A stretch of 64,000 bases of DNA from Streptomyces lincolnensis (GCF_001685355.1 NZ_CP016438.1:1612001-1676000), one strand, 5' to 3'; numbered from the stretch's first letter, positions 36,793 to 45,848 are shown. The notes: generated from the sequence alone by a model not told the origin. Made by a program: numbers and translations.

Positions 36793-36806
36793 TCGAACCG
36801 GTTCGA
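36793..36806. promoter_or_regulatory. LacI operator 4 (TCGAACCGGTTCGA)
   Basis: Perfect 14-bp palindrome, 130 bases downstream of operator 3 and 47 bases before the glycosidase ATG. The distance would allow looping between bound repressors. Confidence 0.85.
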
Positions 36807-36853
36807 CACCCGCACACCGCACACCCGCACCCCAAGGATTGAGGACGCGATCC

Positions 36854-39800
36854 ATGCCATCCGCTGACAGATCCGCCCGGCGCCGGTTCCCGGCCGCCGT
36901 GGCACTGACGCTCGGCGCGGGCCTGCTGGCCGCACCGGCCGTCCCCGCCCACGCGGCCGACACGCCCCCGCCCACCGCCCGCTACACCTTCGACCAGGAC
37001 GACCTGGCCTCCGGCCGGATCACCGACAGTTCCGGCAACGGTCTGACGGCGAGTCTGGTGAACGGCTCCACCGCCCAGTCCGTCGCGGGCGCCGACGGCG
37101 GCATGGCGCTCGCCCTGCCGGGCGGGGCGTCCACCTCGAACGGCGCGTACGTCCGGCTCCCCCGCGAGATCCTCGCCGACGCGACCGACCTGACGGTGTC
37201 CGCCCGCGTGAAGTGGGGCGACGACAAGTCCGCCTGGCAGCGGATCTTCGACCTGGGCACCAACAACACCAAGTACCTCTTCACCACCCCGTCCAACGGC
37301 TCCGTGCTGCGCACCGCCGTGACCACCGGCGGAGGCGGCGCGGAGGCGCAGGTCAGCGGCTACACACCCCTCCCCGCGAACGAGTGGCGGACCGTCACCG
37401 TCACCCTCGACACCTCCGCCGGCCGGGTCACCACCTACCTCGACGGCGTGCCGGTCTCCTCCGCCGAGACCGGCGTCAAGGCCAAGGACCTGCTGGACGG
37501 TTCGGCCACGGCCGCCGGCTACATAGGCAAGTCCTTCTGGCCGGACCCGCTGCTCAAGGGCGCGGTCGACGACTTCACCGTGTGGCACACGGCGCTCAGC
37601 CCCGAGCAGGTGGCCGGTACGGTCGCCACCGTGCCCACACTGCAGGAACTCTCCAAAACGTCCTTCGAGGTCCGCACCACGACCGGTACCGCCCCGTCCC
37701 TGCCCGCCGCCGTCCGTGCCACCTTCTCCGACGGCTACGACCGTGACACCCCGGTCACCTGGGACGCCGTACCGTCCGACAAGTACGCCCGGCCGGGCAC
37801 GTTCACCGTGGCGGGAACCGCGGCCGGACGCGCCGTGAAGGCGACCGTCACCGTGGTCCGCGAGGGCCAGCTCACCGTCGACCTCGGCTCCGACACCGGC
37901 GCGTTCCACGGCGGCGCCTCCGGCACCCTCTACGGCGTGTACGGACCGGACGTGCCCACCAACAACCTCATCGAGGGCATGGGCCTGCGCACGGTCTCCA
38001 CCAAGGCGCAGGACGGCCCGCAGCACCCCGGTGCCGACGCGCTGGAGGTGGTGAAGCCGCTGGCCGACTCCACCGACGGTGACGTGTACATCTACATGAC
38101 CGACATCCACCGCGGCTTCCCGTACCAGTGGCCGGGCGGCACCCCCGAGGAGAAGGTCAAGCTCTACCGGGAGAAGGTCGAGAAGCAGGTCGACCAGGTC
38201 CTCAAGCTGCCGAAGGAGTACCAGGACAACGTCGTCTTCGTGCCGTTCAACGAGCCCGAGGGCAACATGTTCGGTACCGGCGAGTGGAGTTACGACAAGG
38301 TCAGCTGGCTCGACGACCCCGCCGACTACTTCGCCGCCTGGGACGACTTCTACAAGCTCATCAAGAGCAGGATGCCCGAGGCCCGCATCGCCGGCCCCAA
38401 CACCAGCATCCTGTACGACCAGGTGAAGGGCTTCCTCACCCACGCCCTGGCCGCGGGCACCCTCCCGGACGTCATCACCTGGCACGAGCTGAGCCACCCG
38501 GAGGCGGTGCGCGCGAGCGTCGCCAAGTACCGGGCGTGGGAGAAGGACCTGTTCAAGGGCACCGACAAGGCGGGCACCGAACTCCCCGTCAACATCAACG
38601 AGTACGCCTTCAACTACCACACCTCGGTGCCCGGCCAGATGATCCAGTGGGTGTCCGCGATCGAGGAGTCGAAGGTCGACGCCGACATCGCGTACTGGAA
38701 CATCGACGGCAACCTCTCCGACTCCGCGGTGCAGTCCAACCGCGGCAACGGCCAGTGGTGGCTGCTGAACTCGTACGCGTCGATGAGCGGCCACACGGTG
38801 CAGGTGACCCCGCCGTTCCCGGGCGAGAACTACACCATGCAGGGCGTCGCCACGCTGGACGAGAAGAAGAAGCAGTCCCGGCTGATCTTCGGCGGCTCCA
38901 CCGGCAAGGGGCACGTCACCTTCGACAACGTGCCGAAGAAGCTCTTCGGCGACCGTGTGCACGCGTGGGTGAAGGAGATCGAGTGGAGCGGGCAGGTCGG
39001 CGACAACTCCGGCCCCAAGCTGCTCGCGGAGCAGAACCTGAAGGTCGGTGACGACGGCACGGTGGTCGTCGACTTCGGCGACGGCGCGCTGCCGAAGCTG
39101 AAGGAGTCCTCGGCCTACGAGATCGTCCTCAGCCCGGTCGGCAGGGCGAAGGACACGCAGTCCCCGCCCGTGCGCTGGAACGGCTCGTACGAGGCGGAGG
39201 ACGCGGCCCACACCGGGACCGGCTACACGAAGAACGGCCCGGAGGGCTCGCCCCGTGACGTGTCGAAGTTCTACACCTCCGGCGGCTACGACGTGGGCGG
39301 CCTGCGCACCGGCTCGGACCTCACCCTCGACTTCACGGTGGACGTGCCCGAGGACGGCACCTACGACCTGAGCGTGTTCGCCAACTCCCTGAACACCTTC
39401 GACAAGGTGAAGGAACAGGGCCCGACCAACGTGTTCCTGCGGGTGGACGGCAAGGCGGACAGCGAGCAGGAACTGCACCTGCCGCTCGGCTACAAGTGGG
39501 TGGTGTGGGACCACACCGACACCAAGGTCGAACTCACCAAGGGCAAACACACCCTGACGCTCGCGGCGCGGAGCGCCGACGGACAGCGCGCCACCCAGGG
39601 TGACGCCATCGTCGACCGTCTCACCCTCACCCTTCCCTCCGCCTCGGCGAACACCCAGGTGTACGAGGGTGAGCTGGCCTGGCTGACCGGCGGGGCCCGT
39701 CCCGCCTACGACCTGCCGAAGCGGGCGGCCGGCGGATCGGGCGCGGCCCGGCTCGCCAAGGGCCAGACGGCCACGTTCTGGGTCTACTCACCCGCCGACC

Positions 39801-40504
39801 GCGAGGCCACCCTCAAGGTCGACACCCTCGGCGGCTCGGGCGCCCGGCTCTCGGTCAACGGCCACGACGTCCTGCGCCTGGGCAAGGGCACGAGCGGCGT
39901 GGCGGTGTCCCTCTCGGGTGGTGTCAACAAGGTGACCCTGACCGGGGGTTCGTCCACCACCCTCGTCGACCGCCTGCGTGTCACGCCCACCGAGGGCGCG
40001 CTCCCGGCGCGTACCTACGAGGCGAAGGACGCCAAGCTCGCGGGCTCGGCCACGCTGACCCCGCTCTCCCTGGCCACCGCCGGGACGGCCGTCACCGGCG
40101 TCGGCGGCGACCCGGGCAACGGCAACACCGCCACCTTCACCGTCACCGCCGACCGCGCCGGCCTGTACGCGCTGCGCGTGCGCTACTCCAACCCCGAGCA
40201 GGCCGAAGCCACCCACTACAACCCGGACCCGCTCGCCCGGCACGCCGACATCAGCGTCAACGGCGGCGAGACGCGGCGCGTCGGATTCCCGCACAGCTTC
40301 CACCAGAACAACTTCTGGGAGCTGACCATCCCGCTCCAGCTGAAGAAGGGGCAGAACACGATCACCTTCCGCTCCGAAGAGCTCCCCAACTTCGACGGCA
40401 CCAGCTACGCCTCGGACACCTTCCCCGGTGTACCGCTCCGCTCGCGCTACGCGCCGCTGATCGACCGGATCACCGTCGCTCCGTACGCCCGGGAGGTGCG
40501 ATGA
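36854..40504 (+). CDS. Secreted multidomain glycoside hydrolase (clan GH-A)
   Basis: 1216 residues; ATG at 36854 begins a signal peptide (ARRRFPAAVALTLG..., cleavage after AHA). Modules in order: LamG-like jelly roll (about 38-250, ARYTFDQDDLASG), a bacterial Ig-like domain (about 262-340), a TIM barrel (about 345-720), then two or three CBM6/CBM35-like modules (starts near YEAEDAA, VYEGELA and TYEAKDA). The barrel has a clan GH-A acid/base Glu467 in FNEPEGN and a nucleophile Glu583 in NINEYAF, consistent with a retaining enzyme near GH39 or GH30. It is divergent from lacI with two operators in front, so it likely breaks down an extracellular plant or fungal polysaccharide for the adjacent importer. 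The exact family and substrate are not identified. Confidence 0.88.
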   Translation: MPSADRSARRRFPAAVALTLGAGLLAAPAVPAHAADTPPPTARYTFDQDDLASGRITDSSGNGLTASLVNGSTAQSVAGADGGMALALPGGASTSNGAYVRLPREILADATDLTVSARVKWGDDKSAWQRIFDLGTNNTKYLFTTPSNGSVLRTAVTTGGGGAEAQVSGYTPLPANEWRTVTVTLDTSAGRVTTYLDGVPVSSAETGVKAKDLLDGSATAAGYIGKSFWPDPLLKGAVDDFTVWHTALSPEQVAGTVATVPTLQELSKTSFEVRTTTGTAPSLPAAVRATFSDGYDRDTPVTWDAVPSDKYARPGTFTVAGTAAGRAVKATVTVVREGQLTVDLGSDTGAFHGGASGTLYGVYGPDVPTNNLIEGMGLRTVSTKAQDGPQHPGADALEVVKPLADSTDGDVYIYMTDIHRGFPYQWPGGTPEEKVKLYREKVEKQVDQVLKLPKEYQDNVVFVPFNEPEGNMFGTGEWSYDKVSWLDDPADYFAAWDDFYKLIKSRMPEARIAGPNTSILYDQVKGFLTHALAAGTLPDVITWHELSHPEAVRASVAKYRAWEKDLFKGTDKAGTELPVNINEYAFNYHTSVPGQMIQWVSAIEESKVDADIAYWNIDGNLSDSAVQSNRGNGQWWLLNSYASMSGHTVQVTPPFPGENYTMQGVATLDEKKKQSRLIFGGSTGKGHVTFDNVPKKLFGDRVHAWVKEIEWSGQVGDNSGPKLLAEQNLKVGDDGTVVVDFGDGALPKLKESSAYEIVLSPVGRAKDTQSPPVRWNGSYEAEDAAHTGTGYTKNGPEGSPRDVSKFYTSGGYDVGGLRTGSDLTLDFTVDVPEDGTYDLSVFANSLNTFDKVKEQGPTNVFLRVDGKADSEQELHLPLGYKWVVWDHTDTKVELTKGKHTLTLAARSADGQRATQGDAIVDRLTLTLPSASANTQVYEGELAWLTGGARPAYDLPKRAAGGSGAARLAKGQTATFWVYSPADREATLKVDTLGGSGARLSVNGHDVLRLGKGTSGVAVSLSGGVNKVTLTGGSSTTLVDRLRVTPTEGALPARTYEAKDAKLAGSATLTPLSLATAGTAVTGVGGDPGNGNTATFTVTADRAGLYALRVRYSNPEQAEATHYNPDPLARHADISVNGGETRRVGFPHSFHQNNFWELTIPLQLKKGQNTITFRSEELPNFDGTSYASDTFPGVPLRSRYAPLIDRITVAPYAREVR

Positions 40505-40510
40505 GCTAGC

Positions 40511-40550
40511 GGCCGCCCGGGTCCGTCCGTCGGGACGGACCCGGGCGGCC
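40511..40550 (+). terminator. Terminator hairpin, perfect 18-bp stem
   Basis: Arms 40511-40528 and 40533-40550 are exact reverse complements with a GTCG loop, seven bases after the glycosidase stop; it may also serve the convergent gene. Confidence 0.88.
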
Positions 40551-40605
40551 CCATGCCCGTGCCCAGTGGCCGGCGGCTGCCGCGGCGTTCCCGTTTCTGT
40601 GGGGT

Positions 40606-40998
40606 TCAGCGTTCGAACTTCCAGAAGACCTTCGGCTCGGTGGGCTTCCCCTCGACCTCCACCACGCTGACGGGGATCTCGATCCGCCCGCCGTCGCTGT
40701 GCGCCGTGCAGGTCTCCCGTGCGCCGACGACCGCCGGGAGGTGGGTCGGGCAGGACACGTCGTGGATCTTCCGGCCCACCCACGGCAAGGGGTGGTACCA
40801 GCCCTCGACGCGGCTCTCCAGGATGGTGTGGGGGACGGCGGGGTGCCCGTCCACCGTCACGTACATCCCGGTCCGGACCAGGTCGAGCGTGGTGTGCTGC
40901 AAGTCCTTGGCGGCGAACACGTGGGTGAACCCAGCCCCGACGGCGGCCACCGCGATCGCACCGCCGACCGCGCCGACGACGAAGCCACTGTGCCGCAT
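40606..40998 (-). CDS. Membrane-anchored DUF4333-like protein
   Basis: 130 residues, ATG at 40998 after CAGGAG. One N-terminal hydrophobic segment (FVVGAVGGAIAVAAVGAGF) could be an anchor or an uncleaved signal. The C-terminal part has the pattern VSCPTHLPAVVGARETC, with two cysteines probably forming a disulfide, followed by short beta strands. This resembles the actinobacterial DUF4333 domain of unknown function. No functional link with its neighbours is seen; it is convergent with the secreted glycosidase and divergent from the histidine kinase. Confidence 0.72.
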   Translation of the reverse strand: MRHSGFVVGAVGGAIAVAAVGAGFTHVFAAKDLQHTTLDLVRTGMYVTVDGHPAVPHTILESRVEGWYHPLPWVGRKIHDVSCPTHLPAVVGARETCTAHSDGGRIEIPVSVVEVEGKPTEPKVFWKFER

Positions 40999-41154
40999 CA
41001 CGTACTCCTGAGAACCGGGGGAAGGTGGCTCCAGCCTCCCCGCCGGTCCGCCCGCGCGCCTCGGCCATACGGCCACCCGCACCCGTAAGGACGGCCCGCT
41101 GCCTCGGCCGTTCGACCGATCCCACCGCCGACGGCCCCGCATACGGTGATCGGC

Positions 41155-42348
41155 ATGAAACCCGTCTCCGCCCGAGGCTGCGCCTGGGGCTTCGCCGTCG
41201 GCGCCCTGCTCATGGCATCCGCCGTCGACCTGGCCGCCGCGGCCGACTCGCGGGGCTCGGTGGAGGCGGTCGTCGTCGTCCTGGTCACCGGTCTCGCAGC
41301 CGTGCTGTGGCCGGCCCGGACGGGGGTGCCTCCCGCGCCCGCCAGGCCGTGGGGGAGGCCGCCGTCGCTGACCGTGCCGCTGCGCACCGCGGTCCCGGCA
41401 CTCGCCTCGGCCGCCTACACGGTGGCCTCGGTCTGGGCCGCCCGGCGTGCCCCGTTCGGTCCGGGCGAGGTGGCGATCCTGCTGTGCCTGCTGTTCGTCG
41501 CGGTCCGGCACTGCCCGCTGCGGTGGGCCCTGGCCTGCGCGGTCCTGGACGGCGCCGCCCTGCTCGCCACACCGACCCGCCTCTTCGGGGTCACCGCGCA
41601 GGAGACGCGGGCCCTGATGCTGGTGGGCCTGGCCCTGGCCGGCCTCACCGCGGGCCTCGCGGGCTATCTGCGCTCCCTCGACTACCGTCGCACCGTCGCC
41701 GTCACGGAGACCCGCCGCTCCGAACGCCTGGCCATCGCCGCCGACCTGCACGACTTCGTCGCCCACCACGTCACCGGGATCCTGGTGCAGACGCAGGTGG
41801 CCCGCATGATGGCCGCCGACGGGCCGGACGGACTCGACCCGGTCCTCGCGGGCATCGAACGCGCGGCCACCGAGGCCCTGGCCTCCATGCGCCGCACGGT
41901 CGGCGTGCTGCGCGCCACCGGAACGGAGCCGGGCGGCCACCGGCCGGTCGGTGATCTGGCGGGCATCGGCGAACTCGTCGACGGCTTCGCGGCCCCCGGT
42001 CAGCGGGTCACCCTGCACCGCGATCCGTCGGTCCCGGACGACCTGCCCCACGAGGTGCAGGCCGCCGCCTTCCGGGTGGTCCAGGAGGCGCTCACCAACG
42101 TACGGCGGCACGCGGCCGACGCCACCGAGGTCGCCGTCGCGCTGCGCCACGAGAACCGGCGCCTGGAGGTCACCGTGGCCGACGACGGCCGCGGCGGCAC
42201 CCAGCTTCCCGACGCCGCCCGCGGCGGCGGCTTCGGCCTCGTCGGCCTGACGGAGCGGGTCAGTGCCCTGGACGGCGCCCTGCACTGCGGACCGCGCCCC
42301 GGGCACGGCTGGAACGTCCGGGCGGTCTTCCCCCTGCGGTCGGCGTGA
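41155..42348 (+). CDS. Orphan NarL-type sensor histidine kinase
   Basis: 397 residues from ATG 41155; an in-frame GTG at 41146 is possible, and TACGGT seven bases before the ATG could make the transcript leaderless. The N-terminal half has four to five membrane helices and no extracellular sensor domain. The HisKA_3 motif ADLHDFVAHHVTG gives phospho-acceptor His199. The ATPase part shows EALTNVRRHA (N-box), VADDGRGG and GFGLVGLTERV. Such kinases normally sit beside a LuxR/NarL response regulator; none is encoded on either side here. A repeat-like hairpin lies in the coding sequence at 41321-41363. Confidence 0.9.
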   Translation: MKPVSARGCAWGFAVGALLMASAVDLAAAADSRGSVEAVVVVLVTGLAAVLWPARTGVPPAPARPWGRPPSLTVPLRTAVPALASAAYTVASVWAARRAPFGPGEVAILLCLLFVAVRHCPLRWALACAVLDGAALLATPTRLFGVTAQETRALMLVGLALAGLTAGLAGYLRSLDYRRTVAVTETRRSERLAIAADLHDFVAHHVTGILVQTQVARMMAADGPDGLDPVLAGIERAATEALASMRRTVGVLRATGTEPGGHRPVGDLAGIGELVDGFAAPGQRVTLHRDPSVPDDLPHEVQAAAFRVVQEALTNVRRHAADATEVAVALRHENRRLEVTVADDGRGGTQLPDAARGGGFGLVGLTERVSALDGALHCGPRPGHGWNVRAVFPLRSA

Positions 42349-42399
42349 AGCATCTGTGCAGGGGCGCCACAGCTTTAAGTCTCAATATTCCCTTTCGGT

Positions 42400-42744
42400 G
42401 TGGCGCCTGTGACAGTGGAGGCAAGGGGAGACACACAACACCAGATCAAGCACCCTGGACACGAGTTGACGCACTACCACCACCCCCGCCCGGTCATGTC
42501 CACGCTCCTGGTCCCCGTTCTCGTGGGCACCCTGGCTCTCACCACCGCCGTGATGCCCGTGCTGACCTCCCTCACCGACGCACCGGCCACCGGACAGCAG
42601 GAGGACGGCTTCGGCACCTACGTCGTGAAGCTCGACCCCGAGGCCCGGCAGCCGACCGTCTCGGTGCGGCGGCAGCACCGACCCGCTCCCGCGCCGTCCC
42701 CGCTGCCGGCGCCGTCCCCTCCGACGGAACACGACGCCGAGTGA
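42400..42744 (+). CDS. Small His/Pro-rich membrane or secreted protein (hypothetical)
   Basis: Up to 114 residues; the start is uncertain (GTG 42400, TTG 42466 or ATG 42496 are in frame, and no good ribosome-binding site fits any of them). From the ATG the protein has 82 residues: one hydrophobic helix (STLLVPVLVGTLALTTAVMPV), then a polar stretch and a Pro/Ser/Ala tail (APAPSPLPAPSPP). A signal anchor with a cell-wall-spanning tail is a possible reading. No family recognised. The third-position G/C preference supports coding, but confidence is modest. Confidence 0.4.
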   Translation: MAPVTVEARGDTQHQIKHPGHELTHYHHPRPVMSTLLVPVLVGTLALTTAVMPVLTSLTDAPATGQQEDGFGTYVVKLDPEARQPTVSVRRQHRPAPAPSPLPAPSPPTEHDAE

Positions 42745-42798
42745 GTGCGGCCGGTCCGTGCAACCCCCTCGCAACCTCCCGCGTGCTGCACTCACCCC

Positions 42799-43200
42799 AT
42801 GGCCGATGAATCCGCGCACGCCGAACAAGCAGCCCTCTCCCCCGTCGACGAGGTTCCCCGGGTCGAGCTCACCCCCGCGGCCGCCGATCTCCTGAGGCGG
42901 CTGCACGACACGCACGGCCCCCTGATGTTCCACCAGTCCGGCGGCTGCTGCGACGGCAGCGCCCCCATGTGCTACCCGGCGGGCGAGTTCCGTACCGGCG
43001 GCTCCGACGTGCTGCTCGCGGAGCTGGAGGTGGCGGGGGTCGCGGAGCCGGTGACGTTCTGGATGTCGCGCAGCCAGTACGAGGCGTGGAGCCACACCCG
43101 GTTGATCGTGGACGTCGTCGAGGGCCGGGGCAGCGGGTTCTCCCTGGAGGCACCCGAGGGGGTGCGTTTCCTCACCCGTTCGCGGGTCGTCGGCGCCTAG
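42799..43200 (+). CDS. DUF779 family protein
   Basis: 133 residues from ATG 42799; a ribosome-binding site is not evident and the GTG at 42745 is an alternative. The block MFHQSGGCCDGSAPMCYPAGEF with three cysteines and a histidine (about 42-63) and the later FWMSRSQYEAW segment are typical of DUF779. These small proteins usually stand next to aldehyde or alcohol dehydrogenases and may assist them; here no such gene adjoins (the nearest aldehyde dehydrogenase is 9.7 kb away). The Cys cluster could bind a metal. Confidence 0.78.
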   Translation: MADESAHAEQAALSPVDEVPRVELTPAAADLLRRLHDTHGPLMFHQSGGCCDGSAPMCYPAGEFRTGGSDVLLAELEVAGVAEPVTFWMSRSQYEAWSHTRLIVDVVEGRGSGFSLEAPEGVRFLTRSRVVGA

Positions 43201-43276
43201 ACACCGCGGCGGCCACGGCGCTCTGGTGCACTTCCCCTGAGTCCTGGGACAGTTGACGAGACATCAGGGGGCATCT

Positions 43277-44515
43277 GTGACGCACCGTCAAAGACGTGGG
43301 AGAGCGAGCAGAACGGCACTGTCGTTAGTCGCGGTACTCGGCACGCTGGCCGGTGCGGCCCTGGTGGGGGCGGCACCGGCCGGCGCCGTGTCGAGCAGGG
43401 TGGCGCTCGCGCCGGGCGTCGCCTACGAGCGGGTCGACATCCGGGCGGCCGCAGGGGCCACCCGCGCCCATGTGCTCAGTGTCGACCTGCGCGATCCGCG
43501 CGTACGCCTGGATCTGCTGTACCCGGGGAAGGTGGCCTCCCGGTCGGTCGTCTCCGCGATGGCCGACGCGGCCGGTGCCGTGGCCGCGGTCAACGGCGAC
43601 TTCTTCAACATCAGCGAGAGCCAGCACCCGGGTGTCGAGGCGACCGGCGCGAGTGTGGGTCCGGTCGTCTCGCGGGGCCGGGCGCTGAAGGGGGCGGTGC
43701 CGGACGGCCAGCGCTTCGGTCCCGCGCTGCCGCCGGGCACGAGCACCGAGGACGTCATCGGTGTCGGCGTCGACCGCAGGGCCCGTCTGGACGGTCTGGC
43801 CCTGGAGGGTTCGATCCGCACGCCCGTGGGACGGCTGCCGCTCGGCGGACTCAACCAGTACGCGCTGCCGCAGGGTTCCATCGGCGCCTTCACCTCCGAC
43901 TGGGGCTCCGCCTCCCGGGTGCGGGCCACCTGCGGCACGGACACGGACCGGGCGGCGCCGTGCAGCACGGACACCTACGAGGTGACGGTCCGCCACCACA
44001 AGGTCGTCTCGATGTCCGGCACTCCCGGCCGGGGCCCCATCGCCGCGGGCACCACGGTCCTGGTCGGACGGGAGGCAGGCGCACGGCAGTTGCGGACGTT
44101 CTTCGCGGGCGAGCCGGTGAAGGTGGTGCGCCGGCTGGTGGCGTCCGTGTCCCGGGTGCCGTACCGGTTCGCGCTCGGCGGCTATCCGGTACTCAGGGGC
44201 GGCAGGCCGCTGCCCGGTCTGGACGCCACGACCTCGGCGGTACGCACCGCCGTGGGCGTCGCGGACGGCGGGCGGCGCCTGCTGCTGCTCGCGGTGGACG
44301 GCGCGCCCGCCCACCGCACCGGTCTGACGATCGCCGAAGTGGCGGCGACCATGCGGACGTTGGGCTCCGTGGATGCCTTCAGCCTGGACGGCGGCGGCTC
44401 GTCGACCCTGGTCGCCCGCTCCCCCGGTGCGAGCGCGGTCACCGTACGCAACAACCCGAGCGGCGGGGCCGAACGCCCCGTCCCGAACGGGATCGGGGTG
44501 TTCGTGACCCGCTGA
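43277..44515 (+). CDS. Secreted phosphodiester glycosidase-like protein (NAGPA domain)
   Basis: 412 residues. The GTG at 43277 is preceded by a run of G residues (AGGGGGC); it gives a signal peptide with an Arg-rich start and hydrophobic core (ALSLVAVLGTLAGAALVGA) and a cleavage site near PAGA. The mature part has AAVNGDFFNI and SLDGGGSSTLV, both hallmarks of the NAGPA domain, named for the uncovering enzyme that removes GlcNAc from phosphodiesters. Bacterial members are thought to act on cell-wall or exopolymer phosphodiester-linked sugars. The two internal cysteines (ATCGTD, APCSTD) may form a disulfide in an insertion. It is convergent with the following small gene. Confidence 0.85.
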   Translation: MTHRQRRGRASRTALSLVAVLGTLAGAALVGAAPAGAVSSRVALAPGVAYERVDIRAAAGATRAHVLSVDLRDPRVRLDLLYPGKVASRSVVSAMADAAGAVAAVNGDFFNISESQHPGVEATGASVGPVVSRGRALKGAVPDGQRFGPALPPGTSTEDVIGVGVDRRARLDGLALEGSIRTPVGRLPLGGLNQYALPQGSIGAFTSDWGSASRVRATCGTDTDRAAPCSTDTYEVTVRHHKVVSMSGTPGRGPIAAGTTVLVGREAGARQLRTFFAGEPVKVVRRLVASVSRVPYRFALGGYPVLRGGRPLPGLDATTSAVRTAVGVADGGRRLLLLAVDGAPAHRTGLTIAEVAATMRTLGSVDAFSLDGGGSSTLVARSPGASAVTVRNNPSGGAERPVPNGIGVFVTR

Positions 44516-44518
44516 CGC

Positions 44519-44713
44519 TCACGGTCTGAGGCTGCTGACGATGTCCGCGGTGGCGGTGAGGCCGCCGCTGATGGTGGGCGCGATGCTCGTGCTCGCCAGA
44601 TAGAAGCCCAGCAGCATGCACACCATCGCGTGGGAGAACTTCAGCCCGCCGCTGCGCAGGAAGACCACCGCCAGGATCACCAGCAGCAGCACCACAGAGA
44701 TGGAAACGGCCAT
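44519..44713 (-). CDS. Small membrane protein, two TM helices
   Basis: 64 residues; the ATG at 44713 has GGAGGAG upstream, better than the upstream ATG. Two hydrophobic stretches (VSISVVLLLVILAVVFL and HAMVCMLLGFYLASTSIA) flank a short basic turn, and the tail is polar. Function unknown. The strong ribosome-binding site and clean coding bias make a real gene likely. Its stop is three bases from that of the phosphodiester glycosidase. Confidence 0.65.
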   Translation of the reverse strand: MAVSISVVLLLVILAVVFLRSGGLKFSHAMVCMLLGFYLASTSIAPTISGGLTATADIVSSLRP

Positions 44714-44824
44714 TGTCGACTCCTCCGCCACGCCGCTTCGTCCGGTTCACGACGTTCGGCCGCAAGTGTGGCGTAGCGGAGGGTTCGTCCGTGCGGATGA
44801 GCTGTCCGCCGAACGTGTGGTGTC

Positions 44825-45688
44825 CTACGCCGACCGGTGGGCGTCGAGGAAGGCCTCGAGTCCGGCGAGGTCGTCGGTGTTGATGTGGTCGACGTCGGCC
44901 GCGAGCAGCTCGGTCCACACCGCGTCCCGGGCGGGTCCCGCCACGTCGGGGGTCGCCCACAGCCGCACCCGCTGTCCCCGCGCGTGGGCCGCCCCGACGA
45001 TGCCGCGCAGCTTCTGCCGCTCGGCGTCGGGGAAGGCGCCGACGCCCGTCCAGGTGAAGTTGAGCGTCCAGTTGTCGGAGATCAGCGGGATGAAGGACGC
45101 GGGTGCCGGTCCGCCCAGGTCGGCCAGCCGGCCGTCGTAGAAGGCACGGCGGACGGTCTGGGCCTCCATCGGCGCCCGGGCAGCGCGGTCGCCGGAGATG
45201 ACGGCCGTGACGGGGCCGGGGCGGACCCGGCCGTGGGCGTAGGTGGTGAAGAGGTGCTTGTACCGCTGGAGATGCCGGTCGAGTTCGAGGTACGTCGAGG
45301 AGCCCTCGGTCTTGATGTCGATGAGCAGCTGGAGCGGGCGGCGGTGCCCCCGGTACACGGACCCGTGGTGGGCCCTGACGCGGGCGGCCAGCGGGTCGAG
45401 GTAGAGGGATGCGAGGGTGCGGCTCGGGTCGAGGTCCTCGGGGTCGTGGGCGACGAGGAGTTGGCCGCCGACGAGGTAGATGTCGGCCTCGACGCTGCCG
45501 AAGCGGTGGTCGAGGGCGTCGAGGAGGGGACGCGGGTGCTCGTAGTCGTTGTGGGCGTGGGCGCGCCACAACGGGCGGCGGTGACGGTGCTGTTCCCCGG
45601 CCGCCGCGCGCGAGGCGGGCACGGCGACGGCGCCCGCGAGGGCGGCACCGAAGGTGGTGAGGACTCTGCGGCGGGTCGTGAGGGCCAT
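44825..45688 (-). CDS. Exported glycerophosphodiester phosphodiesterase/PI-PLC-like protein
   Basis: 287 residues from ATG 45688 (GGGAGG upstream). A Tat-type signal peptide (TTRRRVLTTFG, then a hydrophobic core) precedes a TIM-barrel phosphodiesterase domain: HAHNDYEHPRPL, SVEADIYLVGGQLLVAHD and LLIDIKTEG are the metal- and substrate-binding strands of the PLC-like superfamily. It would cleave glycerophosphodiesters or related phospholipid head groups outside the cell, releasing phosphate or glycerol phosphate. It stands alone, after the acyl-CoA dehydrogenase operon terminator. Confidence 0.85.
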   Translation of the reverse strand: MALTTRRRVLTTFGAALAGAVAVPASRAAAGEQHRHRRPLWRAHAHNDYEHPRPLLDALDHRFGSVEADIYLVGGQLLVAHDPEDLDPSRTLASLYLDPLAARVRAHHGSVYRGHRRPLQLLIDIKTEGSSTYLELDRHLQRYKHLFTTYAHGRVRPGPVTAVISGDRAARAPMEAQTVRRAFYDGRLADLGGPAPASFIPLISDNWTLNFTWTGVGAFPDAERQKLRGIVGAAHARGQRVRLWATPDVAGPARDAVWTELLAADVDHINTDDLAGLEAFLDAHRSA

Positions 45689-45820
45689 GCTCTGCCTCCC
45701 TGGAGGACCGTACGGGAACGCAGGAAGTATGCGATCCGGGACGGCCACATAGGCAGGGCCGGGAGAGGAGTTGGCCGGACTGCCGCTGTCCGTTCATCTG
45801 GTCCGTGCGGGGGACACGGG

Positions 45821-45848
45821 AAAGCCCGCCCCAGGTCGGGCGGGCTTT
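45821..45848 (-). terminator. Terminator of the acyl-CoA dehydrogenase operon
   Basis: Arms 45821-45831 and 45838-45848 are exact 11-bp inverted repeats (AAAGCCCGCCC) with a six-base loop, starting 12 bases after the stop at 45861 on the minus strand. Confidence 0.82.
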
